Shown here in pieces: positions 7,938 to 15,195 of a DNA stretch of 28,728 nucleotides. The DNA lies in contig DATLUE010000264.1 in assembly GCA_035533255.1 (NCBI GenBank), forward strand, positions 1 to 28,728. The letters run 5' to 3'. The DNA comes from CAIKMD01 sp035533255. GTDB lineage: Bacteria; Pseudomonadota; Alphaproteobacteria; ATCC43930; CGMCC-115725. Every line of letters begins with the position of its first letter. The stretch's first letter is position 1. Position numbers and translations under genes: made by a program. The notes beneath the pieces were generated by a model. It was not told the origin of the DNA. It worked only from the letters and a program-made list of their open reading frames with translations, and did not search any database.

Positions 7938-8570
7938 ATGCTGTTGCTCATCCTCGTCAAAGGCATCGTCGTCGGCATCGTCATCGCACTGCCGGTCGGG
8001 CCGGTGGGCGTGTTATGCGTGCGGCGTTGCCTGTTCGAGGGCGCGAGATACGGCTTCGTCTCGGGGCTTGGCGCGGCGGCCGCCGATGCCAGCTTCGGCG
8101 CGATTGCCGGCTTCGGCCTGACCTATTTGCGCGATTGGCTGCTCGGCTATCAGGATTGGTTCGGCCTCGCCGGCGGGCTGTTTCTGCTTGCCTTCGGCAT
8201 CAAGGCGCTGTTCATGGGCCGCCCGCGCGAGCCTGAGCCCCTCGGCGGCGAGCATTTGCTCGGCGCTTTTGCCTCGACCTTCGCCCTCACCATCGCCAAC
8301 CCGATCACGCTGCTGTCGTTCGCAATGATCTTCGCCAAGGTCGGTGCCGGCGCGACCGCTGGTATCGGCGACATCTCGGTGCTGGTCGCCGGCGTCTTCG
8401 CGGGCTCGCTGCTGTGGTGGCTGAGCTTGAGCTTCGGTATCGCCTCGGTGCGCCATATGGCCGGCAACATCGTGATGCTGTGGATCAATCGGGTTTCGGG
8501 CGCGATCCTGCTGTCGTCGGGCGGCGGATTGCTGGTGCTCGCGGTCCAAGGGCTACGCGCCGCCGGCTGA
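7938..8570 (+). CDS. LysE/RhtB-family exporter
   Basis: This 210-residue membrane protein has about six hydrophobic segments and the family N-terminus with the PVGPVG motif (residues 19-24) that marks LysE-type amino-acid exporters. A second conserved stretch, ANPITLLSFAMIFAKVG, lies near the middle. LysE-family members export amino acids or related small molecules from the cytoplasm; the substrate is not readable here. ATG 7938 is chosen because it starts the first helix; no clear Shine-Dalgarno sequence precedes it, so the mRNA may have a weak or no leader. The 103 bp to the divergent molybdoenzyme gene show no obvious operator. Confidence 0.85.
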   Translation: MLLLILVKGIVVGIVIALPVGPVGVLCVRRCLFEGARYGFVSGLGAAAADASFGAIAGFGLTYLRDWLLGYQDWFGLAGGLFLLAFGIKALFMGRPREPEPLGGEHLLGAFASTFALTIANPITLLSFAMIFAKVGAGATAGIGDISVLVAGVFAGSLLWWLSLSFGIASVRHMAGNIVMLWINRVSGAILLSSGGGLLVLAVQGLRAAG

Positions 8571-8616
8571 CGCCCATTCTTGGCCTCGCAGCGGGGCGCG
8601 GCTAAGCTTGCACGTT

Positions 8617-10821
8617 ATGACATTGCGCCGCTTCTTGCCGTGGCTCGCCATTGTGGCGCTGTGCCTCGCGCCGCCGGTCGCGGCCAAGGCGCAGAGCGCG
8701 GCATTGGCGCTCGCAGCACCCGCAACCGCGGCGCCGTCGACCGCCCCCACCGTCGCACAGCTCCAAGCGCTGGTTGCGACGCTCAAGGACGACAAGGCGC
8801 GCACCCAGCTCGTCGAGGAGCTGCAATCGCTGGTCGCCGCGGAAACCGCGCAGCAGAAAGCAAAGCCCGCCACGCCGATATCGTGGTTCTCGGGGCTGCC
8901 GGGCCAGCTCGACGCGATCGGCGGCGAAGTGCTGGCGGCGGTGCCGATCTTCGCGCAAGCACCGCGCTTCGCCGCCTGGGTCGATTTTCAGGTCCAGAAC
9001 GACCAGCGGCGCCAGCGCTGGATCGCGATCACGACCAAGCTGCTGGCGATGTTCGTCGCCGGGATCGCCGCCGATCTGGCGGCGCGGCTCCTGCTGCGGC
9101 GTCCCGCCCGCTTCCTCAATGCGCGGCAGAGCGAGAGCCTGCCGGTGCAGCTTCTGCTGTTGACGCTGGCAGCGATCGTCGAGCTGCTGCCGGTGTTGAT
9201 CTTCGCCGGGGTTGCGACCTTCGTCATGCCGCTGACCGAGGCGGGCGAGCGAGCGCGCGGCGTCGCCGGCGTGCTGGTCGCGGCGACCGTGTGGGCGCGC
9301 GGCTCCCTCGGCATCATGCGGGTCGTGCTGCTGTCGCCGCGCGCGCAGCTCCTCTATTCGCTCGGCGACGAGACGCGGCACTACCTTTACATCTGGATGC
9401 GGCGCTTTGCCTATTGGGCGGCCTATGGCTACGCCGCCTCGATATGCGCCTGGTATTTCAATGCGCCGGGCGCGATCGACGGCCTGCTGATGCGCATCAG
9501 CGTTCTGGTGCTGGCGATTCTCGCCATCATCTTCGTCCTGCAAAACCGCGCCGCGGTCGCGGAATGGCTGCGCGGCGGCGACCGCGCCGACGAGATCCGT
9601 TGGCGGGTTTTGCGCCATCGCCTGGGCGAGACCTGGCACATCCTCGCGATCGTCTATGTGGTCGGCACTTTCGGCATCTACATCTTGAACGCGCAAGGCG
9701 GATTCACTCTGCTGTTGCGCGCGACGGCGCTCAGCCTGGTCGTCGTTTCGGGCGCCGCCATCCTGGCGCGCGTCATCGAGCGCATGCTGCGCAGCAGCTT
9801 TACGGTCGATCCGGCGCTGAAAGAGCGCTTTCCGCATCTCGAAGCCCGCGCCAACCGCTACACCGCGATCCTGACGATTATTTGCGTAACCGCGATCTAT
9901 GGGCTCGCCGCGCTGGCCTTGCTCGAGGCCTGGGGAATCGGCGCCTTTACCTGGATGGTCGGCGTCACGCGGCAGCCGGCGGCGCGCAGCACGATCGCGC
10001 TGACGATCGTGCTGGTCGGCGGCGTGGTGCTGTGGGAATTCTTCAGCTCGACGATCGAGCGGCGGCTGGCCGGGATCGACAACATCGGCCGCTCGCGGGC
10101 GCGCACGCTCTTGCCGCTGCTGCGCACCACATTGCTGGTCATTCTGATCACCATCGCCGCGCTGATGGTAATGTCGGAAATCGGCTTGAACATCGCGCCG
10201 CTGCTGGCCGGCGCCGGCATCGCCGGCATCGCCGTCGGCTTCGGCGCGCAGGCGCTGGTCAAGGACATCATCACCGGCTTCTTCATTCTGCTCGAGGATA
10301 CGTTCGCGGTCGACGACCGGGTCGATGTCGGCGGCGGCCATGTCGGCGTCATCGAAGCGGTCTCGATCCGGAATTTCCGCCTGCGCGACGTGCAAGGGAT
10401 CGTGCACACCGTGCCGTTCAGCGCGATCACCACCGTCCTCAATATGAGTCGCGACTTCGGCTACGTCGTCTGCGACGCCGGTGTCCTCTATAAGGAGGAC
10501 CCCGATCGCGTGATCGAGATCATGCGCGAGGCCGGCAAGGAGTTGGCCGACGAGCCGCGCTGGGCGCGCTGCGTCCTGGCGCCGCTCGAAATCCTGGGCA
10601 TCGAGCGCTTCACCGACACGGCAATGGTCGTGCGCGCGCGCATCAAGGCCACCCCGCCTTATCAGATGGAGTTAGCCCGCGAATTCAACCGCGTGCTGAA
10701 AAAGGCGTTCGACCGCCACGGCGTCGAGATGGCCTCGACCAACCAGATCAATTACGTCGCCGCGCGCGCCGCTGCAGCCGCGGCGGCAGCGCAAGCGGCG
10801 CAAGCGGCGCCCTCAGTCTAA
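8617..10821 (+). CDS. Large MscS-family mechanosensitive channel
   Basis: This 734-residue protein has a signal peptide (MTLRRFLPWLAIVALCLAPP...AKAQS), an Ala-rich periplasmic region, several transmembrane helices and, near residues 520-650, the MscS core. The core shows the Gly/Ala-rich pore helix (LLAGAGIAGIAVGFGAQALVKD), the TGFFILLEDTFAVDDRV beta-domain entry and a C-terminal alpha/beta vestibule. The architecture resembles the YbiO/YnaI-type larger channels, which release solutes on hypo-osmotic shock. ATG 8617 is preferred over the upstream TTG (8608) because it begins the signal peptide. The last 25 residues are almost pure Ala/Gln. Its stop overlaps the convergent recX stop region by 9 bp. 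Confidence 0.92.
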   Translation: MTLRRFLPWLAIVALCLAPPVAAKAQSAALALAAPATAAPSTAPTVAQLQALVATLKDDKARTQLVEELQSLVAAETAQQKAKPATPISWFSGLPGQLDAIGGEVLAAVPIFAQAPRFAAWVDFQVQNDQRRQRWIAITTKLLAMFVAGIAADLAARLLLRRPARFLNARQSESLPVQLLLLTLAAIVELLPVLIFAGVATFVMPLTEAGERARGVAGVLVAATVWARGSLGIMRVVLLSPRAQLLYSLGDETRHYLYIWMRRFAYWAAYGYAASICAWYFNAPGAIDGLLMRISVLVLAILAIIFVLQNRAAVAEWLRGGDRADEIRWRVLRHRLGETWHILAIVYVVGTFGIYILNAQGGFTLLLRATALSLVVVSGAAILARVIERMLRSSFTVDPALKERFPHLEARANRYTAILTIICVTAIYGLAALALLEAWGIGAFTWMVGVTRQPAARSTIALTIVLVGGVVLWEFFSSTIERRLAGIDNIGRSRARTLLPLLRTTLLVILITIAALMVMSEIGLNIAPLLAGAGIAGIAVGFGAQALVKDIITGFFILLEDTFAVDDRVDVGGGHVGVIEAVSIRNFRLRDVQGIVHTVPFSAITTVLNMSRDFGYVVCDAGVLYKEDPDRVIEIMREAGKELADEPRWARCVLAPLEILGIERFTDTAMVVRARIKATPPYQMELAREFNRVLKKAFDRHGVEMASTNQINYVAARAAAAAAAAQAAQAAPSV

Positions 10822-11394
10822 ATCGTCGCCGCGCGCCAGCCGCTCCAGCGCCGCGACATCGGGCGCGCGTAGCACGCGGCGCGCGAGATCGAGGCCGAAG
10901 CCGGCACGCGCGAGGCTGGCCAGATCCTTCTGCCGCCAGTCAGCGCGCTTGCCCGCCGCGCGATAAGGACCGAGACGCCGGCGGCGAACCAAAGCGCAAG
11001 CCGCGGCGAGCTCGGTTTCGCCGCCCGCGTCGAGCGTCGCCACTGCTTCGGCGACCAACTCGGCGTCGACGCCTTTTTGGGCGAGCTTGCCGGCGATCGA
11101 GTAGCGCGAGCTGCCGCGCCGCGCGAGGCTGGCCGCCGCCTGGGACGCATAAGCGCGATCGTTCAGCAGCCCGCTGGCGAGAAAGCGCGCGATGATGCCG
11201 TCGATCAGAGGCACGGCGCCGTCGGTGTCGCCGCCAAGCCGCTCCGTGCGCCCGACTTTGCGCATCAGTACGCGCCGCAGATTGCCGCTCGAGCTGGCGA
11301 ACCGGCTGAGATAGAACAGCGCGGCGTTTTCCAGCGACGCGGCGGTCAGCGTCCGCGGCGGCCGCGACTCTCGCGCTTTTCTCGACTCTGCCAT
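10813..11394 (-). CDS. recX: Regulatory protein RecX
   Basis: This 193-residue, all-helical basic protein has the RecX repeat pattern: ALFYLSRFASSSGNLRRVLMRK, IDGIIARFLASGLLNDRAYASQAAASLARRGSSRYSIAGKLAQKGVD, then further three-helix modules ending in FGLDLARRVL. RecX binds RecA filaments and inhibits or tunes recombination. The recA gene is not nearby, as in many alphaproteobacteria. ATG 11394-11392 is taken as the start because the family begins at about this point; AAGG lies some 11 bases upstream. The open frame extends far upstream antisense to the permease, which is not coding. It is divergent from the ABC-2 permease gene. Confidence 0.88.
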   Translation of the reverse strand: MAESRKARESRPPRTLTAASLENAALFYLSRFASSSGNLRRVLMRKVGRTERLGGDTDGAVPLIDGIIARFLASGLLNDRAYASQAAASLARRGSSRYSIAGKLAQKGVDAELVAEAVATLDAGGETELAAACALVRRRRLGPYRAAGKRADWRQKDLASLARAGFGLDLARRVLRAPDVAALERLARGDDLD

Positions 11395-11520
11395 GCGCCC
11401 GTCGCCTTGCCCCTCATGGGCACTGCCCTTAATCTCGCCGCCCGCCGGACCAGGATCGGCCCAGCGAAATCGCCACCGGCGATCCGGCGGGCCGTGAATC
11501 ATGGTCCGATTCGTGAGTCG

Positions 11521-11540
11521 AGAGCAAGCGCGCTTGCTCT
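11521..11540. promoter_or_regulatory. 20-bp perfect palindrome before the ABC-2 permease gene
   Basis: AGAGCAAGCGCGCTTGCTCT is an exact 10+10 inverted repeat with no spacer. It ends two bases before the AGGGAG Shine-Dalgarno sequence (11543-11548) of the permease gene and lies in the recX/permease divergent region. Such a symmetric site suits a dimeric repressor that blocks transcription or overlaps the start site. As RNA it could also fold beside the ribosome binding site. The cognate regulator is not in the window. Confidence 0.5.
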
Positions 11541-11556
11541 TCAGGGAGAAACCGCC

Positions 11557-12360
11557 ATGCATGCCCCGCTCGCGCGGCCGGTGCGCCAGTTCGGCGTCGT
11601 CAACTGGCAGGGCCTTTGGACCCTTTATCTGCGCGAGGTGCGGCGCTTTCTCAAAGTGTCGATGCAAACGGTGTTTGCCCCGGTGGTGTCGACGCTGATC
11701 TTCCTGATGATCTTCCTCTTGGCGATGAACGGCCAGAGCCGCAGCATGGACGGCGTGCCGTTCCTGCAATTCCTGGCGCCGGGCCTCGTCATGATGTCGG
11801 TCACCCAGAACGCCTTCGCGAACACCACCTCGTCGATCATGATCATGAAGATGCAGGGCAACATCGTCGACCTGCTGATGCCGCCGATCAGCGCCTTCGA
11901 GCTGACCGTGGGATTGGCGCTGGGCGGCCTCACGCGCGGGCTGATGGTCGGCGTGGTCGTGACCGCGGCGATGGCGGTGTTCGTTCATATCGGAATCGCG
12001 TCGCTGTGGGCGGCGCTGTTCTATGCCAGTGCCGCCTCGATGCTGTTGTCGGTGCTGGGAATCATCGGCGCGATCTGGGCCGATAAATTCGATCATCTGG
12101 CGGCGGTGACGAATTTCATCGTGACGCCGCTCGCGTTCCTCTCGGGCACGTTCTATTCGATCAAGCAATTGCCGCCGCTGTGGCACACGATCGCGCTGTG
12201 CAATCCGTTCTTCTACATGATCGACGGGTTTCGCTACGGCCTGACGGGCCAAGCCGAGGCACCGCCGCTCTTGGGCGTCGCGATCCTGTTGGCGATCAAC
12301 GCGGCGTTGCTGGGCCTCGCCTATCTCATGATCGAGCGCGGCTACAAGCTGAAAGCGTAG
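11557..12360 (+). CDS. ABC-2 type permease, YadH-like, no ATPase neighbour
   Basis: This 267-residue inner-membrane protein has six hydrophobic segments and the ABC-2 permease signatures LYLREVRRFLKV...FAPVVSTLIF near the N-terminus, FLQFLAPGLVMMSV, and CNPFFYMIDGFRYGLTG near the C-terminus. The last is typical of YadH-like exporters, usually paired with a YadG-type ATPase. No ATPase gene is adjacent on either side, so the partner must be encoded elsewhere. ATG 11557 follows AGGGAG at good spacing. A perfect palindrome just upstream suggests regulation. The gene ends 2 bp before the convergent aldo/keto reductase stop. Confidence 0.88.
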   Translation: MHAPLARPVRQFGVVNWQGLWTLYLREVRRFLKVSMQTVFAPVVSTLIFLMIFLLAMNGQSRSMDGVPFLQFLAPGLVMMSVTQNAFANTTSSIMIMKMQGNIVDLLMPPISAFELTVGLALGGLTRGLMVGVVVTAAMAVFVHIGIASLWAALFYASAASMLLSVLGIIGAIWADKFDHLAAVTNFIVTPLAFLSGTFYSIKQLPPLWHTIALCNPFFYMIDGFRYGLTGQAEAPPLLGVAILLAINAALLGLAYLMIERGYKLKA

Positions 12361-12362
12361 GG

Positions 12363-13316
12363 TTAAGCGCGCGTCAGCCGATCGACTTCGTCCTTGTCGG
12401 CCGCGGTGAGCTTCCAGCCGGCGCTGCGCACATTCTGCTCGACTTGGCTTGCGCTGGTGGCACCGGCGATCACGCTCGGCACGACATCATGCGCCAGCAA
12501 CCAGGCGAAGGCGAGCTCGAGCAGGGTTTTGCCGCGCGCGGCGCAGAACGCTTCGAGCCGTTCGACGATCGCCCAATTGGCGTCGTTCATATAGCGGCCG
12601 GAGCGACCGGAGCCGGCGAGGCGCGCGCCCTTGGGTGCCGGGGCGTTGCGCTGGTACTTGCCGGTCAGCATGCCGCTCGCCAACGGGAAATAGGGCAGGA
12701 GGCCCAAACCCTGGGCCGCCGCCGCTGGCAAGGCGTCGCGCTCGATGTCACGCACCAGGAGGCTGTATTCGTCTTGCGAGGAGACGAATGCCGCGAGCTT
12801 GAGGTGTTGCGAGGTGATCATCGCCTCGTCGATCTGCGCCGCGGTAAAATTCGAGCAGCCGATGAAGCGCACCTTGCCCTGCGTTACGAGAGCGTCGAGC
12901 GCGCGCAGCGTTTCCTCGATCGGCGTCCGGGTGTCGGGGATATGGATCTGATAGAGATCGATGTAATCGGTCTTGAGGCGTTTGAGGCTCGCTTCGCATG
13001 CCGCGATGATATAGCCGCGCGACGCGCCCTTCAGCGTGCCCGCCTCGTTCATCGCCATGCCGAATTTGGTCGCCAGCACGATGTCCTTGCGGCGCGCGCC
13101 CAGCGCCTCGCCGAGATCGGTTTCCGAGCCGCCGTAATTGCCGTAGCCGCGGCCGCCATAGATATCGGCGGTATCGAAGAAATCGATGCCGAGATCGAGC
13201 GCCTTCGCCACCACCTTGCGCGTGCCGTCGAGATCGAGCCGGCCGCCGAAATTATTGCAGCCGAGGCCGACAACCGAGACCTTGGGACCGTTCTTGCCGA
13301 TGATGCGCGTTTCCAC
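12363..13316 (-). CDS. Aldo/keto reductase
   Basis: This 317-residue (beta/alpha)8 NADPH-dependent oxidoreductase has the AKR catalytic tetrad: Asp48 and Tyr53 (FFDTADIYGG), Lys84 (LATKFGM) and His125 (YQIHIPD). The NADPH-binding end near residues 240-300 includes LAFAWLLAHDVVPSVIAGATSASQVEQN. It resembles the bacterial AKR11/AKR12-like group that reduces aldehydes and ketones, with no specific substrate assignable. GTG 13316-13314 is chosen because a GAGG Shine-Dalgarno sequence sits six bases upstream and family similarity begins there; an in-frame ATG at 13379 would add 21 unlike residues. It is divergent from the SemiSWEET gene. Confidence 0.92.
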   Translation of the reverse strand: METRIIGKNGPKVSVVGLGCNNFGGRLDLDGTRKVVAKALDLGIDFFDTADIYGGRGYGNYGGSETDLGEALGARRKDIVLATKFGMAMNEAGTLKGASRGYIIAACEASLKRLKTDYIDLYQIHIPDTRTPIEETLRALDALVTQGKVRFIGCSNFTAAQIDEAMITSQHLKLAAFVSSQDEYSLLVRDIERDALPAAAAQGLGLLPYFPLASGMLTGKYQRNAPAPKGARLAGSGRSGRYMNDANWAIVERLEAFCAARGKTLLELAFAWLLAHDVVPSVIAGATSASQVEQNVRSAGWKLTAADKDEVDRLTRA

Positions 13317-13445
13317 TCTTGCCCTCTTTCCTCGCTGCTCTTCGGTATCTAGGCGGTTTCGGGCAATCGGGGAAGCCATGCGGGTTGACGCGACCCGGCG
13401 CTCTTTCCACAGTCGCCGCGGCGCGGGGGAGCATTGGCAAGCGGC

Positions 13446-13700
13446 ATGTCGGGGATGACGGTTCTGGGGTTGGCGGCAGGGTGTTGCACGACCCTCGCCT
13501 ATCTACCGCAAGCGCTCAAGGCCTGGCGGACGCGCTCGACCCACGACATCTCGGCCGCGATGTTTCTGCTGATGGTCGCGGGGATCGCGTTGTGGCTGAC
13601 CTACGGCATTCTCGAGCGCGACGTGCCGATCATCGCCGCCAATGTCGCGAGCCTGGCGCTCACGGCTGCCATTCTTTACCTCAAGCTCCGTTACGGCTGA
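13446..13700 (+). CDS. SemiSWEET sugar transporter
   Basis: This 84-residue protein has three transmembrane helices and the PQ-loop hallmark in the first helix (AYLPQALKAWRT). The third helix carries the conserved Asn (PIIAANVASLAL). SemiSWEETs are half-sized homologues of eukaryotic SWEET transporters that dimerise to move mono- or disaccharides across the inner membrane. ATG 13446 is used; an ATG three codons later and a TTG four codons earlier are alternatives, and no strong Shine-Dalgarno sequence decides. Its 3' end overlaps the convergent monooxygenase gene by 10 bp. No sugar-metabolism gene is adjacent. Confidence 0.88.
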   Translation: MSGMTVLGLAAGCCTTLAYLPQALKAWRTRSTHDISAAMFLLMVAGIALWLTYGILERDVPIIAANVASLALTAAILYLKLRYG

Positions 13701-14956
13701 GGGCGCAGTGTCACGAAGGACGGCCGCGCGTTGAGCCCGGCGGGATCGAGCCCGGCCGCCTCCTGGAACGAGCGTGAGATCGTCTCCAGCTCGGCACGCG
13801 GGATTACGTCTTCGATCTCCTTGAAGCCGCCGGGCGCGCGCTCCTCGGCGAGTTGCATCGCCGCCTCGGGCCCGAAATTGCGGTTGCGCAAGATGATCTC
13901 GTTCATCGCCGGGCGACGCCGGCGATCGTAGGCCGCCAGCGCCGCGACCGGATCGGCCTCGGCCTGAAGCGCGGCGGTCAAGATTCGCGCATCGACGATC
14001 GCTTGCGAGCCGGCCTGCGAGCCGGTCGGCTGCATCGGATGCGCGGCGTCGCCGATCAGGGTTACGCGGCCGAAGCTCCAGCGCTCGACCGGATGGCGAT
14101 CGACCAGGGGAAATTCGAAAATCTCCTCGGTCTCGTCCACCAGCCGCGGAAAATCGAGCCAGTCGAATTTCCACCCGCGGAACGCATCGATGAACCGCTC
14201 CTTGGCGACCTTGCGGTTCCAATCCTCGCGCGGCGGGGCCTCGGTCGCGACGCTCATCTGCGCGATCCAATTGGTCAGCCTCCGGCCCGGCGCGGCGCCG
14301 GGCGCCATCGGATAAGCGACGATGCGCTGATGAAAATGGCCGGCGATGATCATGGCCGCGCCGCCGAGGAACGGCGGCGTCTCGACTGCTGCGCGCCACA
14401 GGATTTGGCCGGCGAAATTCGGCTCGCCCTCGCCGGGATAGAATTGCCGGCGCACGGTCGAATGAATGCCGTCGGCGCCGATCAGGAGGTCGGCCTCATC
14501 CTCGGCGATGATCGCACCGCTCGCCCTGTCGGCGAAACGCGCGACCACCTTGCCGCCGCGCTCGACGAATTTCTGAAACACATGGCCGGTGCGCAGATTG
14601 TCGGCGCCGATGCGGGCCTGCGCGGCCTCGGCCAGCATGACCTGCAGCCGTCCGCGATGCACCGAATATTGCGGCCAGTGAAACCCCGCCGCGCGACCGC
14701 GCGGCTCGCGCCACACCGACTGGCCGAATTTGTTGAAGAAGCAGAGCGCCTCGGTGGCAATACCGAGCGTCGCCAGCGTTTCGCCGAGGCCGAGTTCGGT
14801 CAGCTCGCGCACCGCGTTAGGCTGGAGGTTGATACCGACGCCCAGCGGGGTCACGGCGCGCGCGGCCTCATAGACCCGCACCGGCACGCCGATCTGATGG
14901 AGGCTCAACGCCAAGGTGAGGCCGCTGATCCCGCCGCCGACCACGATCGCTTTCAT
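13691..14956 (-). CDS. FAD-dependent monooxygenase, PhzS/UbiH-like
   Basis: This 421-residue class A flavoprotein has GGGISG (7-12) and Glu30 for FAD/ADP binding, the DG motif at 162-163 (GADGIHSTVR), and the second FAD motif GDAAHPMQP (302-310). The arrangement without membrane segments matches aromatic hydroxylases of the PhzS/UbiH/salicylate-hydroxylase group, using NAD(P)H and O2. The substrate is unknown. The start ATG 14956 is at the usual distance before the Rossmann strand. The gene is divergent from argD, with a 239-bp gap whose features belong to the plus strand, and its 3' end overlaps the SemiSWEET gene. Confidence 0.9.
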   Translation of the reverse strand: MKAIVVGGGISGLTLALSLHQIGVPVRVYEAARAVTPLGVGINLQPNAVRELTELGLGETLATLGIATEALCFFNKFGQSVWREPRGRAAGFHWPQYSVHRGRLQVMLAEAAQARIGADNLRTGHVFQKFVERGGKVVARFADRASGAIIAEDEADLLIGADGIHSTVRRQFYPGEGEPNFAGQILWRAAVETPPFLGGAAMIIAGHFHQRIVAYPMAPGAAPGRRLTNWIAQMSVATEAPPREDWNRKVAKERFIDAFRGWKFDWLDFPRLVDETEEIFEFPLVDRHPVERWSFGRVTLIGDAAHPMQPTGSQAGSQAIVDARILTAALQAEADPVAALAAYDRRRRPAMNEIILRNRNFGPEAAMQLAEERAPGGFKEIEDVIPRAELETISRSFQEAAGLDPAGLNARPSFVTLRPQP

Positions 14957-15030
14957 GCCGAAACCGCTTTCCGCCGCCGAACCGCGCCCTTCTGGGTCGA
15001 TCGGCCCTTTCTAGGTCGCGCCGGCCGCGA

Positions 15031-15059
15031 TTGACAGCCGCGCCCGCCATCCCCATACT
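15031..15059 (+). promoter_or_regulatory. Putative promoter of the argD operon
   Basis: TTGACA (15031-15036) and CATACT (15054-15059) are separated by 17 bp, a good sigma-70 type match (6/6 and 4/6). The expected start near 15066 gives a leader of about 130 nt ahead of argD, enough for the small ORF and hairpin described separately. It lies in the divergent gap with the monooxygenase gene. Confidence 0.5.
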
Positions 15060-15092
15060 TTACGTTTCCCGCCAAAGGGTTGGGCGCAGGCG

Positions 15093-15146
15093 ATGGATGT
15101 AAGGTGCGGCGTTCACGACCGCGAGGAAGCGCAGCGACGAGGCTGA
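15093..15146 (+). CDS. Possible arginine leader peptide of argD
   Basis: A 17-codon ORF, MDVRCGVHDREEAQRRG, opens in the argD leader and stops at TGA 15144-15146. Four of 17 residues are Arg, coded AGG, CGC, CGA and CGA; AGG and CGA look sparse in the neighbouring genes, where CGC dominates. The CGA CGA pair falls on the last bases of the 5' arm of the terminator-like hairpin, so a ribosome waiting there for charged tRNA-Arg would keep that arm open. The Shine-Dalgarno sequence is weak. Arg-rich short ORFs are expected by chance in GC-rich DNA, so this call rests on its position rather than on composition. Confidence 0.4.
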   Translation: MDVRCGVHDREEAQRRG

Positions 15147-15171
15147 AGCTTTTCGTCGTGCGTTCCTTTTT
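15124..15171 (+). terminator. Terminator-like hairpin in the argD leader (attenuator candidate)
   Basis: Bases 15124-15140 pair with 15153-15167 over 15 base pairs, leaving two single bulged G residues (15129, 15134) and a 12-nt loop. Five Ts follow (15167-15171). This is an intrinsic-terminator shape ending 24 nt before the argD GTG. No gene ends here on either strand, because the upstream neighbour is divergent, so a terminator only makes sense as an attenuator. CACGAC (15114-15119) can pair with GTCGTG (15155-15160) of the 3' arm, a possible competing fold. Confidence 0.55.
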
Positions 15172-15195
15172 GACCTTCATGCCGGAGAGACTTTC

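Noticed and set aside
8602..10407. 601-codon minus-strand frame opposite the MscS gene
   Set aside because: Its composition is almost only Arg, Asp, Gln and Ala, the mirror of GC-rich codons, and the plus strand encodes a clear MscS channel.
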